A DNA stretch of 64,000 bases from Vreelandella alkaliphila (GCF_016107625.1 NZ_JABASV010000002.1:310001-374000), one strand, 5' to 3'. Shown: positions 16,440 to 25,862, counted from the first letter of the stretch. Program-made: numbers and translations. Notes: a model not told the origin generated them from the sequence alone.

Positions 16440-16781
16440 TTATTTCTCGTTTTGAAGACGAATTAAATAGCTCAATGGATGCAGGGTGATGAAAGCAATC
16501 ACGAACGTTGCAATAGCAGCACCTATGAGCGCTATCCAGTCAACTACCGTCGCTACATAACCAAGAGTCGAGTGAGTGAGCCAAGGAACCCAGAGAAATG
16601 CCGTTAGCCCAATCAATACGGCTAGTAGGGAGGCGAGGTGGCTATGGTGATGAGTGATCTGATAACCGCGTAGATAGGCGAGTAAGAGCAGGCCAATGAT
16701 AATGGTTAACCCTATCATTAGCAGCCATATAAATGGCGCTAAGGTGTACATCAGTATGGTTAGTATTCCGCCAATGGTCAT
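16440..16781 (-). CDS. small membrane protein paired with sulfide:quinone oxidoreductase
   Basis: 113 residues, with four hydrophobic helices (for example LILTIL-type N-terminus, LTIIIGLLLLAYLRGY, ASLLAVLIGLTAFLWVP, ALIGAAIATFVIAF). A His cluster TDHHHSHLA-like segment (ITHHHSHLAS) lies between the second and third helices. Family not recognised. It starts 12 bp after the sqr stop, so it is almost certainly co-transcribed. It could be the membrane tether or quinone-side partner of the oxidoreductase, but this is inferred only from position. Confidence 0.7.
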   Translation of the reverse strand: MTIGGILTILMYTLAPFIWLLMIGLTIIIGLLLLAYLRGYQITHHHSHLASLLAVLIGLTAFLWVPWLTHSTLGYVATVVDWIALIGAAIATFVIAFITLHPLSYLIRLQNEK

Positions 16782-16793
16782 ATTTTTTTCTCC

Positions 16794-18176
16794 TTACGCT
16801 TGGCCTTCAAGCACTGCGTAGTAAGCTGGCTGAAGCATGCGGTCTTTCATTACCCATACGGCCCAGGACTCTTCAGTAGGATCAATAAATGGGAATGACG
16901 GCATAAACGCGAAATTATCAGCGTAACCAAACTCCACTAGCATAGCCTTGCCAATGCCGGTAATCATGGGACACGAGGTATAGCCCATATGGCGTGCAGG
17001 AAGCGCATTACCTTGCATCACGGCCAGTAGGTTCTCTTCGACCACCGGTGCTTGCGCCTTAACACTGGCGGCCGTTTTATTGATCGGTGCGCCAATCACA
17101 TCGCCAATGCCAAATACCTCTGGATAACGATTGTGCTGCAAGGTGTGAATATCGACATCCAGCCACTCGCCCCTAAATGGGCCATCTTGCGCGATAAGCG
17201 CGCTTTGTTTAACAAAATCGTGAGCGCTCATAGGTGGCACGACGTGAATGAAGTCGTAGTCAGCAATCACGGTGGGTCGGTTATCACGCCTAAATTCTGC
17301 TTCGCGCAGCTCATGGTGCGAGGTGAACTCGCTTTCTGGCCCCACAAAAGCAAACTCAGCCTGTTTGGCGTGAGGGTCGATGGCGGAAAGGCGGTAGTAG
17401 TGTCGCCGATTAACGCTTTGATCATCAAAGCGTTGTTTAACAAACTCATCGACCCAGGGCTGGGAGAAGAGTCCTGCCCCTGGTGCCATATAGTCCACCG
17501 TGAAGGCGTCACGCTGCCCAGATGCTTCTAGCCTACTCAGCGTAGTGAAGGTCATTTTCAACGGCGCACCAGCACACTTTACGGGAGTGGGGGCAGCGGT
17601 AAAAATCCCTTTGCCCTGACCACTACTAAGCCACGTTTGAATAGCTTGGTTAGTTCGTGAAGCCCCTTCTATGCTGGCATAAACACTGCCAATGCCATGC
17701 TGTCCCACCAGTTCAGGCGTCATGCCCTCAATTAAGTGGTAATTGAGCTGAATGCCGGTTGCCACAATCAAGAAGTCGTATTCAAGCGTTTCGCCATTGG
17801 CTAGCGTAATGCGCTTGTTGTCGGCATCGATATCAGCGGCATGTTCACGCACCCAGTTCACGCCGCGAGGCATAAACTGCGCATTTGGACGCATGGTTTT
17901 CGCTGCGTTCCAAACGCCGGACGCCACCATTGTCCAGCCTGGTTGGTAATGATGTGTCTCGCGTGGTTCAACGAGGGTAATTGTGCCGCCTTTTAGTCGT
18001 TTGGTTAGTCGGTTCGCCATGGCCATGCCCGCCGCACCGCCACCAAGAATTACGATGTGTGCTTGCGTTTGCAACGTGTTGGCAGAAAGGGAGCTGAATG
18101 GTAGTAGGCTACCTACCCCCAGACTAGAGCCAACTTTTAACAGTTCTCTACGCGTCAATAATGGCGGCTTTTGCAT
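16794..18176 (-). CDS. sqr: sulfide:quinone oxidoreductase-type flavoprotein with Tat signal
   Basis: 460 residues. N-terminus LLTRRELLKVGSSLGVG is a twin-arginine signal. FAD-binding VILGGGAAGMAMANRLTK, the HYQPGWTMVASG segment and GDVIGAPINKTAASVKAQ are characteristic of SQR; cysteines in PTPVKCAGAP and GYTSCPMITGIG are the likely redox pair. SQR oxidises sulfide to a persulfide or polysulfide at the membrane and delivers electrons to quinone. In this window the product can feed the persulfide dioxygenase. The Tat signal implies a periplasmic face, as in several SQR types. A perfect AGATATATCT palindrome lies 25 bp upstream. Confidence 0.9.
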   Translation of the reverse strand: MQKPPLLTRRELLKVGSSLGVGSLLPFSSLSANTLQTQAHIVILGGGAAGMAMANRLTKRLKGGTITLVEPRETHHYQPGWTMVASGVWNAAKTMRPNAQFMPRGVNWVREHAADIDADNKRITLANGETLEYDFLIVATGIQLNYHLIEGMTPELVGQHGIGSVYASIEGASRTNQAIQTWLSSGQGKGIFTAAPTPVKCAGAPLKMTFTTLSRLEASGQRDAFTVDYMAPGAGLFSQPWVDEFVKQRFDDQSVNRRHYYRLSAIDPHAKQAEFAFVGPESEFTSHHELREAEFRRDNRPTVIADYDFIHVVPPMSAHDFVKQSALIAQDGPFRGEWLDVDIHTLQHNRYPEVFGIGDVIGAPINKTAASVKAQAPVVEENLLAVMQGNALPARHMGYTSCPMITGIGKAMLVEFGYADNFAFMPSFPFIDPTEESWAVWVMKDRMLQPAYYAVLEGQA

Positions 18177-18200
18177 AGGGGGCTCCTTAAGCGAATGCTA

Positions 18201-18210
18201 AGATATATCT
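18201..18210. promoter_or_regulatory. 10-bp palindrome upstream of sqr
   Basis: AGATATATCT, 25 bp upstream of the sqr start on the minus strand. It might be part of an ArsR/SqrR-type operator or simply a -10-like element; no second site was seen. Confidence 0.3.
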
Positions 18211-18321
18211 TTTCGTAATATCATTATTCCATTATGGATGTTGTGTGTGAAAAAGCCATTATCATTTTGTCCAAGGTGACGAAAAGTATCACATCAATAA
18301 ATTAATGAAGGCTCATTCGCG

Positions 18322-18465
18322 TTACGTAGCGGTAAGCCGAGCGTTTGCGTGCTCTGGGTCTTTTCCGCGGTACTGGCGGTAGTAGTAGAAGGTGAGCATG
18401 GTAATGCTGTTATTGACCAGGGTATCCGGCAAGCAGCCAGCCAACCCTCTAACAGGTGCGACAAT
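18322..18465 (-). pseudogene. possible C-terminal remnant of an unidentified gene
   Basis: Between sqr and the Spy-like gene, the minus strand from 18465 to the stop at 18322 reads as 47 protein-like codons, ending with LTFYYYRQYRGKDPEHANAR and a threonine-rich tail. Upstream a TGA blocks the frame and no start or Shine-Dalgarno exists. The composition is like the end of a membrane protein, so this may be a decayed gene. Family not recognised. The rest of the 355-bp spacer shows nothing else. Confidence 0.3.
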
Positions 18466-18531
18466 CTCTCACATTACGGTGAAGGTTACAGAGTCGTAGA
18501 GTGTTCGCTTATTCCCTGGTGAGATAACGTT

Positions 18532-18966
18532 ATGCTAATTGGTAAAATGTTGTTAACAACTATCTTCATTATCCCATTGGGGGTAAGTGTTGCTACTGCA
18601 CAAACTGTAAGTGAATCTCGCGATGTTTCAGAGCTTTCTAGTCCTATTGTACTTTTGACCCCTGTCGTTGCACGAAATGCTGATCACTTGCAACTGGACA
18701 TTGATCAGCGATCTGCTTTGCAAGATTGGATGGCTAAAAGCCCTGCAGTACGTGAGGCACTGGAAGATCTCGTAGTTGCTCAGCGCAACGAGCTGCGCCA
18801 AATGATTCTCAGTGGTGCTGACATTGAAGCGCGCACTGAAAAAGCAGCGTATGTCGGTCAGTTGGAATCCGAGTTGCTAATGATGCGCTCTAGCTGTGTT
18901 GAATATTGGCGTGAAACACTTAATGAAGAGCAGTTTGCTCAAGCCCTTCAATTAGCCGATATCTAA
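18532..18966 (+). CDS. periplasmic Spy/CpxP-like helical protein
   Basis: 144 residues with a signal peptide (LLTTIFIIPLGVSVATAQ, cleavage near AQT). The mature part is helical and has two L-x3-Q type repeats, LDIDQRSALQDWMAK and LNEEQFAQALQ, resembling the LTxxQ motifs of Spy/CpxP-type periplasmic chaperones or metal-stress sensors. A single cysteine lies near the end (RSSCVEYW). It precedes the copper chaperone PCuAC by about 90 bp and SCO, so a role in envelope copper or metal stress is plausible. Match to Spy is by motif only. Confidence 0.6.
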   Translation: MLIGKMLLTTIFIIPLGVSVATAQTVSESRDVSELSSPIVLLTPVVARNADHLQLDIDQRSALQDWMAKSPAVREALEDLVVAQRNELRQMILSGADIEARTEKAAYVGQLESELLMMRSSCVEYWRETLNEEQFAQALQLADI

Positions 18967-19058
18967 GGCATTAATTTATATGCGTAAACTCTGATCCTTG
19001 GCGTTTTCTTTCTAGTCTCTGCTGAGGTGAGATGATGGTTTGATAGGAGGTATGCAGT

Positions 19059-19517
19059 ATGTTGAATATTCGTTCTACTTTTTTAGCGATAAGCGCAATA
19101 GTATTTTCTTCCTTTGTAAATGCAGACTCGCTGACCGTTGAAAATCCTTTTGTGCGCGAGGTGCCGCCTGGCTCACCTGCGACGGCTGCCTTTATGCAGC
19201 TGTATAACCAAAGTGATGCGCCAGTGCGTTTAATAAAGGCCCAAAATAGCATCACAGATTATACAGAGTTACATGATCACGTAGTGATTAATGAAGTAAT
19301 GCAAATGCGCCAGGTCGATGCTATTGAAGTTCCAGCCCGTGGGGAAGTTCAGCTTGCGCCTGGAGGGCTGCATTTAATGCTTATTGGTTTAGACCAGCCG
19401 GTGAAGGAAGGCGATACCTTAACGTTTAATTTGATTTTTGATAATGGCGATGTGCTGGAGTTTGAAGCCCCTGTACGCCCTGTGATGCCTATGCATCATT
19501 CATCTTCAAGTGAATAG
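19059..19517 (+). CDS. PCuAC-type periplasmic copper chaperone
   Basis: 152 residues with a signal peptide ending near VNADS. The Cu(I)-binding H-x10-M-x21-H-x-M pattern is present: HDHVVINEVMQMRQV, then LAPGGLHLMLIGL. PCuAC hands copper to the CuA centre of cytochrome oxidase or to SCO. Start ATG 19059 lies behind a perfect AGGAGG. The C-terminus is Met/His rich (PVMPMHHSSSS), possible extra copper ligands. SCO follows 138 bp downstream. Confidence 0.93.
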   Translation: MLNIRSTFLAISAIVFSSFVNADSLTVENPFVREVPPGSPATAAFMQLYNQSDAPVRLIKAQNSITDYTELHDHVVINEVMQMRQVDAIEVPARGEVQLAPGGLHLMLIGLDQPVKEGDTLTFNLIFDNGDVLEFEAPVRPVMPMHHSSSSE

Positions 19518-19654
19518 TTTTTATCGTCTGAGATAATGCAAGAGTGTTAGCGCTTGTTATTTAAAATAGGCATGCTAAAAGCGGTATCGTACGCTGTGCT
19601 TACTCGTATGTGGCGATTGCTAGCTAATTATGAATATTACTAAAGGAAATGGCC

Positions 19655-20272
19655 ATGTTTAAAGCATCTTTATCTCGGTCGGTTCTAATTACGCTATTGG
19701 CTGGGTTGTTAGTTTTCAGTTTGGTCGTCGTCGGTACGCTGATGTTTAAGACAATCCTCTCTGCTCAAGGTCGTAATGATGAAAAGGTTGGCGGGCCGAT
19801 TGAACTGGTTTCTACAAGGGGAGATTTTTCCTTAACTGATTTGGGTGATCATCAAGTAGCCGTTGTGACCTTTGGCTATACCTACTGTCCTGATGTTTGC
19901 CCGATGAATCAAGCCGTCAAAAAGCAAGCTTTGCTAGAGCTCACGGAAGAAGAGCGCGAACGTGTTGTACCGCTGATGATTTCAGTCGATCCTGAGCGAG
20001 ACAGCTTAGAGAGACTGCAGGAATATACCGCTTTTTTCGGTGAAAGTTTTATCGGTGCTACTGGAACTAAGCAACAGTTGGAAGAACTGACTGATCGTTA
20101 TGGAGTCATTTGGCGGAGAGTAGAAGCTGATAGCTCTGCAATGGGTTACACCATTGACCATAGCGCATCCTTGTATTTGGTTAATCGTGAGGGCGATATT
20201 ATTCAACAAGTTCTCTATTCCTCTAGTCCGGAAGGGCTCGTAAATGCGATTAAAGATTTTTTTAATAGCTAG
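19655..20272 (+). CDS. SCO1/SenC copper delivery protein
   Basis: 205 residues. One N-terminal transmembrane anchor (LITLLAGLLVFSLVVVGTLM) and a thioredoxin-like periplasmic domain with FGYTYCPDVCPMNQ (C-x3-C) and copper-ligand His in YTIDHSASLYLV. It delivers copper to, or redox-primes, the CuA site of cytochrome oxidase. Start ATG 19655 is preferred over the one at 19649 because TAAAGGAA then sits at normal distance. It pairs with PCuAC, so a haem-copper oxidase should be encoded elsewhere. Confidence 0.93.
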   Translation: MFKASLSRSVLITLLAGLLVFSLVVVGTLMFKTILSAQGRNDEKVGGPIELVSTRGDFSLTDLGDHQVAVVTFGYTYCPDVCPMNQAVKKQALLELTEEERERVVPLMISVDPERDSLERLQEYTAFFGESFIGATGTKQQLEELTDRYGVIWRRVEADSSAMGYTIDHSASLYLVNREGDIIQQVLYSSSPEGLVNAIKDFFNS

Positions 20273-20493
20273 CACCAATGCTTATGCATACGCTTGTGAG
20301 CATTTAACTCTATCGATCTAGTAATGGTGTTCAGGGGGGTTAATAGAACTGACCGTTTTCTTTCTAGTTTCTAGTTTCTAGTGAGGAGAGTGCTTTTTGT
20401 TGGTGCGTCTTCTGAATGCGATTGTGGATATAGTTTTTTAAATATAGCTTTGTGGGTATGGTTTTAATCGTCTAGAAGCCTAGTGTTACATAC

Positions 20494-21105
20494 CTATAGC
20501 TTGCTACCCAGCAGCATTACGATTGACTGATTGCCTTCTAGTGCGGCCCAATGTATCGCATTTTGACCTTTGTTGTCAGTAAGAAGGGGGTCTGCACCAT
20601 AATTCATTAACAGTTCTACCGCCTGGCTATCATTTTGCTTGGCGGCCCAAATAAGCGCTGTCCAGCCGAGATTATCTTGATGATTTACTTGAGCGCCATG
20701 GCTTAAGAAATACGCTAAAGCCTCAGTTTGGCGGCTTACTACGGCAATCATAACCGAGGTATAGTGACTTTCATCATGGTGCTCTATGTCGGCTCCCGCT
20801 TCATTTAGTTGTTTGAGAGCAGACATGTTACCCAGCGAAGCTGCTTTCATTAATGGCGACCAGCCGCAGTTATCTGAGCTATTTAGGTCGGCACCACGGT
20901 CGATTAGGGATGTGACTTTTTCACTATTACCCTCCTCAACAGCACGAAATAGTTCAGTGCGGCCTAAATGGTCGCGTTGATTAATTTCCTGGGTCACTAG
21001 TTGGTAACTGATGTAGGCAAATGCGGCGACAATAATGGGAAGTACAACACCACTTGTCATGGGGAAACGTGTTAGTAATGTGGTTAGTTTAGCCAGTGGT
21101 CTCAT
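20494..21105 (-). CDS. ankyrin-repeat protein, membrane-anchored
   Basis: 203 residues with an N-terminal hydrophobic segment (GVVLPIIVAAFAYISYQLV) and about four ankyrin repeats in the periplasmic or outer domain (for instance GRTELFRAVEEGNSEKVTSL, GWSPLMKAASLGNMSALKQL, GWTALIWAAKQNDSQAVELL, GQNAIHWAALEGNQSIVML). Ankyrin proteins mediate protein binding; in proteobacteria they often sit beside catalase or stress genes. Its function here is unknown. Convergent with SCO across 220 bp in which I see nothing certain. Confidence 0.85.
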   Translation of the reverse strand: MRPLAKLTTLLTRFPMTSGVVLPIIVAAFAYISYQLVTQEINQRDHLGRTELFRAVEEGNSEKVTSLIDRGADLNSSDNCGWSPLMKAASLGNMSALKQLNEAGADIEHHDESHYTSVMIAVVSRQTEALAYFLSHGAQVNHQDNLGWTALIWAAKQNDSQAVELLMNYGADPLLTDNKGQNAIHWAALEGNQSIVMLLGSKL

Positions 21106-21177
21106 GTTTTAGTGTTTCCAGTGATAGTTACAGGCTGTCAGTGAATACGGTGGTTTGGTAAATAGCCTGCTAATAAA

Positions 21178-24100
21178 TTAACGTCCCACCGGCCAGCGTT
21201 GGCGGCCATGCTCCACCCACGAAAGCAGCGCAGGGATAATAAACATCACCAGCAGCGTAGAGCCACCCAAGCCAAAGGCAATCGAGGTGGCCATGGGTAT
21301 CAAGAATTGGGCCTGCAGCGATGTTTCAAACAGCAGTGGTAACAGGCCACCAATTGTGGTCAGTGATGTGAGCAGCACGGCCCTGATCCGTTGCACAACG
21401 GCTTCATTGAGTGCCTCGTCAATTCCCAGGCCTTTTTCACGCTGCTGGCGATAGAAGCTGACCAGAATAATGGCGTTATTAACCACTATGCCAGATAGCC
21501 CAAATAGGCCGAAGAGCGACAAAATGGTTAAATTAATCCCCAGCGCCCAGTGCCCCAGCAGGGCACCTACCAGGGAAAAGGGGATAATTGCCATCACGAT
21601 CAGCGGCAGGGTCCAGGACGCAAACACCCAGGTTAAAACGCCGTACATCAAGCCTAAGCCAATCATCAAGCCGGTGCGCATATCCGCCATGGTTTCACGC
21701 TGGTCAGCAGCACGCCCCTCGAAACTGGTGGTCAAAAAGTATTCACGCTCTAAACGGGGCAGTAGCCCAGCGGAGAGGCTTTCTAGCACCTGTTCTGCGG
21801 ACGTGGTTTGGCTGTCAATCTCAGCGGTCACTTCAACGGCCAGCTGACCTTCAGCATGGCGTAAGGTCTCGAACCCTTGGCGGTGGGATAAATCCATCAC
21901 CTGAGAGAGCAGCACCTGACGACCATCCGCTAGCGTTATCGCTAGGCTGGAAAGGGTAGATAAGCGCTCGCGTTGGTGCCTGGGCAGTTGAACGCGCACT
22001 TTGATTTCATCGGCTCCGGATTGATGTATCTGCACAATCTGACCATCAAAAGCGGTACGTAGCTGGCTACCCAGGTCGTCAGTGGTCAGGCCGAGCGCTT
22101 GGCCATAGGCGTTAACGCTGTAGATCAGCTGCTCGCGCCCCCAGGGCATATCATTTTCCGTACTGAGTACGCCGGGCAATCCAGCCATGGCCTCGCCGAG
22201 AATATCGGCGGCATGGCGCAGGCCCTCGGCGTTTTCACCGATCAGACGGATGTTGACATCCTTGCCCGGTGGGCCAGCGGCACGTTCGGTGATATTCAGA
22301 TTATCCAACCCGGCCGGTGTTTGTATCCGTTCGCGCCAGGCGCGAATAAATTCCACATTGCGGACGTCACGGGCATCAGGCGAGGTCAGCTCGACCATCA
22401 CTGAACCAACGCCATCGCCAGTGCGTGCCGGTGCGCCGCCTGCCTGGGTGCTGCCGTAATGGGCAACTGCTGTGCGCACTAAGCCGCCGCCCATGGCGTC
22501 ATCGGTTTCTTGTAAGGTGGCCTGCAGGTGGTCGACAAAATCCGCCACTTGCCCGCGATGGGTGCCCGCCACAAAGCTGGCGTTGGCATATACGATGCTG
22601 GATTCCGGCGAAGGAAAGAAGTTGAAGCCTATGCGGCCACCGGCCAGTAACCCAGCAGTGACCAGCGTGATGGCCAGCGCGGTGGTTAGCGTAACGCCAC
22701 GGTAGCGTAGCGAGCGTTGGGAAAAGCGACGGAAGGGGCCTTCGCGGAACTGATCAAAACGCGCTTCAAACCCTTGGCGCAGCCGCTCAATACCACGGGC
22801 AGGATGATTGGCCTTATTAGCGGGTATAAACGCATTGCGCAGGTGTGCAGGCAGCACCACAAAACATTCCAACAGCGAGGCGATGAGCACGCAGATCATA
22901 ATAATAGGAATATCGCCGAGGATATTACCGATCACCCCACCGACCATTAATAGTGGCATGAAAGCCGCCACCGTGGTGAGTGACGAGGCGACCACTGGCC
23001 AGAGCATGCGGCGGGCTGCGCCAGCAGAGGCCAGTTTGGGGTCTTCGCCCATGCGATGATGGGCGTCTGCGTCTTCGCCCACCACAATCGCATCATCGAC
23101 AATCACCCCCAGTGCCATGATGAGAGCAAACAGCGACATCATGTTAATCGAGCCGCCAATACCCCAGAAAACCCCTAAAGAAGCGAGAAACGCGGTAGGA
23201 ATGCCGATAGCGACCCACAGTGCTACCCGGGCAGGAAGAAAGAAATAGAGCAGGATCACCACCAGCAGCAGACCGGTTAGGCCGTTGCCCAGCAGTAATG
23301 AAATGCGCTCGTCGATCAGTTGCCAGGACTCATCGTAAACCGCTAGCTCGACACTAGGCGGCAGGGTGGGGCGCGTTGCTGCCAGCCAGCGCTCTAAGTG
23401 CTGCGCGGCTTGTAGCGAGTCGCCACTTTCCGCGCGCTGCAAAATCATCTCAACGGCGGGCTGACCACGGTAAGTCAGTTCGACTTCCCCATCTCTTGCT
23501 TCCTGATGAATGAACGCGATGTCACCCAGGCGCAGCTGCAGGCGGTCATTACTGAGAACTGGCATGTCCTCGAAGGCAAGCGCATCACGGTGTTGTTCAA
23601 GTGAGCGCAGTTCCCGAGTGCTGTCTTGTTGCCCCAATAAGCCCGCCGGTAAGTCCCGAGACATGCCCTGCACCTGGGCGGCCACTTCCCCAAGCGATAA
23701 TCCGAGCGCTTGCAGGCGTTCGGTAGGCACTTCGATACTAATTTGTTGGGCAGGAAGCCCGTTGAGCTGAATACGATCAATCCCTGCCATCAGCAGCGAG
23801 TCTTCAAAACGATGGGTGAGTTGGCGCAGTTCATGGGGGGCAAGGTCGCCATACACCAATAGGCGCGCGACGGGTTCGTAACGAGCTTGGCGAGAGATCT
23901 CCGGCGGGTCGGCGCTGGCAGGAAGGTTCGTAAAACTATCTACTTGCTGGCGAATGTCATCTAGCGCTAGTACTGGGTCACTGCCTTCTTCCAGTTCCAG
24001 GGTGATATTGGCAATGCCCTGGGCCGAGGTGGACGTCATGCGCTTCAAGCCATCTAGGCTTCGCAGCCGCTGTTCAAGCGGGTTGGTAATGCCCTGTTCA

Positions 24101-24288
24101 ATGTCCTCGGCAGACGCACCGCTCCACATCACGCGCACGTTAACTACATCGAGCGCGAAGGTGGGGAAAAACTGGATATTCATGCGCGCAATACCTAGCG
24201 CACCGCCCAGCAGCATCACCAGCATGACTAGGTTGGCCGCCACCTTGTGGCGAACAAAAAAGCCGATAAAATCGCCGCGCTGGGTCAT
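21178..24288 (-). CDS. RND-type efflux transporter (AcrB/HAE1-like)
   Basis: 1036 residues, full length. N-terminal helix, two large periplasmic loops and the proton-relay helix ALGVIVDDAIVVGEDADAHH with the conserved Asp pair. Helix-4-like MNIQFFPTFALDVVNVR precedes the first loop. RND transporters export hydrophobic compounds, dyes, drugs or metals using the proton gradient. Metal-type CzcA signatures are absent, so small organics are more likely. ATG 24288 overlaps the adaptor stop by four bases. Confidence 0.92.
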   Translation of the reverse strand: MTQRGDFIGFFVRHKVAANLVMLVMLLGGALGIARMNIQFFPTFALDVVNVRVMWSGASAEDIEQGITNPLEQRLRSLDGLKRMTSTSAQGIANITLELEEGSDPVLALDDIRQQVDSFTNLPASADPPEISRQARYEPVARLLVYGDLAPHELRQLTHRFEDSLLMAGIDRIQLNGLPAQQISIEVPTERLQALGLSLGEVAAQVQGMSRDLPAGLLGQQDSTRELRSLEQHRDALAFEDMPVLSNDRLQLRLGDIAFIHQEARDGEVELTYRGQPAVEMILQRAESGDSLQAAQHLERWLAATRPTLPPSVELAVYDESWQLIDERISLLLGNGLTGLLLVVILLYFFLPARVALWVAIGIPTAFLASLGVFWGIGGSINMMSLFALIMALGVIVDDAIVVGEDADAHHRMGEDPKLASAGAARRMLWPVVASSLTTVAAFMPLLMVGGVIGNILGDIPIIMICVLIASLLECFVVLPAHLRNAFIPANKANHPARGIERLRQGFEARFDQFREGPFRRFSQRSLRYRGVTLTTALAITLVTAGLLAGGRIGFNFFPSPESSIVYANASFVAGTHRGQVADFVDHLQATLQETDDAMGGGLVRTAVAHYGSTQAGGAPARTGDGVGSVMVELTSPDARDVRNVEFIRAWRERIQTPAGLDNLNITERAAGPPGKDVNIRLIGENAEGLRHAADILGEAMAGLPGVLSTENDMPWGREQLIYSVNAYGQALGLTTDDLGSQLRTAFDGQIVQIHQSGADEIKVRVQLPRHQRERLSTLSSLAITLADGRQVLLSQVMDLSHRQGFETLRHAEGQLAVEVTAEIDSQTTSAEQVLESLSAGLLPRLEREYFLTTSFEGRAADQRETMADMRTGLMIGLGLMYGVLTWVFASWTLPLIVMAIIPFSLVGALLGHWALGINLTILSLFGLFGLSGIVVNNAIILVSFYRQQREKGLGIDEALNEAVVQRIRAVLLTSLTTIGGLLPLLFETSLQAQFLIPMATSIAFGLGGSTLLVMFIIPALLSWVEHGRQRWPVGR

Positions 24289-25532
24289 GGGTTGGCCTCA
24301 GCGCCAGCCAAGGGTTGGATGACCTCTACCGGCAGCCCGTGAACAGCGTTGGGCAGGTGGGTCGACATGACGCGGTCGCCTGCTTCCAACGTTTCAGCGC
24401 GCACTAATAGCCAACGCTCTCCGTCTTGCTGGGCTACTTCCCCCAACCGCTCAACGCGCTGACGCTCTAGGCGGTTATCGTGATTAATGCGATAAAGTAG
24501 ATCAGCCCCGTGCAAGGCAGAGTAGGGCACGGCAACGGCATTTTTCACCCCAGGACGGCGAAGCTGAACGGCCACCATGGCCCCTGGGCGCAACCCATGG
24601 TGTTGGCCCTGCACTGAGAGAATGGCTTCGGTGCCGGTTGGGTCGCTTTCCCCCGCTAAGCGCTCTAGTACGAAGCGCTGGTTGCCATTCGTGGCGGTGG
24701 CTTCCAGCGGTGCGCCGCTTGGCAGGTGCGCTTCAAGTTCCGCGTGATACGGTTGGGGAATTCGGGCGCGTAGTTCCAGGCCATCTAACGGATAAAGCGA
24801 TAGCAAGGCGGCGCGCGGGGCCACATCGTCGCCTTCAGCGACTTGCACCCGCGTCACGCTGCCAGCGAAGGGCGCGTGAACACGGCCACGCTCTAGACTG
24901 CGCCGCGCATCGGCCGCTTGCACCTGAGCCCTGGCCAGTCGGGCTTCCAAACTGGCCAGCCGAGAAGGATACTCGGCAATAGCGCTTTCCCGCGCTGACA
25001 CATTCAGCTGGGCACGAGCGACGGCGTCGCGGGCCGTATCGACGTCTGTTTGAGACGTCAGGTTACGTCCTTCCAGCGAACGATTGCGTTCCAATTGGCG
25101 GTTAGCGCTGGCAAGAAGAGTGCGCTCTTGGGCTAATACTTGGCGGTTATTCTCATGGCGGATGCGCTCGTTTTCCAGCTGGGCTTGAAGGTCGGCAAGT
25201 TCAGCCTCGGCTTGGCGCAGAGGCGATGACAGGTCGTCTTCATCCAGTGCTATCAGCAACTCACCCTGGGCTACCCGCTGGCCGTCGCTTACCGGCCGCT
25301 GAGCCACCCGCGCTTGAACTGGCGCTACTAGGGTGACCATGTCCGGCGCGACCACTTCCCCGAACAGCGAAAGCAGTGGCACATGTTCGCTGGGAGAAAC
25401 GGTCAATGCCTCAACGGGCCAGCGGCGCTCCTGAGCCTCCACTGGGGCTGGCTCAGGGCGTGTGTAACGCAATGCCATAAAGCTGACAATGCCAAGAATG
25501 AGAATCACCAGAGGAAGCAGGCGTTTTAGCAT
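24285..25532 (-). CDS. RND periplasmic adaptor (membrane fusion protein)
   Basis: 415 residues. N-terminal inner-membrane anchor (LLPLVILILGIVSFMAL), barrel-sandwich lipoyl-like half (VAPVQARVAQRPVSDGQRVA), a long coiled-coil hairpin (about 100-210, alternating Gln/Leu/Glu), second lipoyl half with RVHAPFAGSVTRVQVAEGD and beta-barrel. It links the RND pump to an outer-membrane channel; no TolC-like gene is in the window. Operon order adaptor then pump is standard. Confidence 0.92.
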   Translation of the reverse strand: MLKRLLPLVILILGIVSFMALRYTRPEPAPVEAQERRWPVEALTVSPSEHVPLLSLFGEVVAPDMVTLVAPVQARVAQRPVSDGQRVAQGELLIALDEDDLSSPLRQAEAELADLQAQLENERIRHENNRQVLAQERTLLASANRQLERNRSLEGRNLTSQTDVDTARDAVARAQLNVSARESAIAEYPSRLASLEARLARAQVQAADARRSLERGRVHAPFAGSVTRVQVAEGDDVAPRAALLSLYPLDGLELRARIPQPYHAELEAHLPSGAPLEATATNGNQRFVLERLAGESDPTGTEAILSVQGQHHGLRPGAMVAVQLRRPGVKNAVAVPYSALHGADLLYRINHDNRLERQRVERLGEVAQQDGERWLLVRAETLEAGDRVMSTHLPNAVHGLPVEVIQPLAGAEANP

Positions 25533-25862
25533 AAGGATATCTTTATATGGAATAAGGCCTGCTTATCTTAACGCGCTTGTATCCAAATAATATCGGTTAA
25601 TAACACTGTTGCGACAATGCGGCGCACTAAACTTCAGCGTTATCTCAGATGGATTGGACATAAGGCGTCGTGACCGTGGATGGAAGATCCCTTGCTCTAC
25701 ATTTGTCACTATCTGGGCAGCGGAGCAACGTCTAGTGAGGCTAAGGCCTGTACGCATTGGCTGTTAAAGGCAGCTTCGAGGATTTAGACAGGTTGGGATG
25801 ACGGCTATCTACACATGATACTGCGGTATGCTTTCGGTTTTTATCAACCATCGAGACTTTTC
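25533..25862. other. divergent spacer, nothing recognised
   Basis: 330 bases between the RND adaptor (leftward) and the amine-oxidase-like gene (rightward). Short frames on the minus strand have no Shine-Dalgarno or product similarity. Promoters for both neighbours presumably lie here; I could not assign boxes. Confidence 0.4.
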
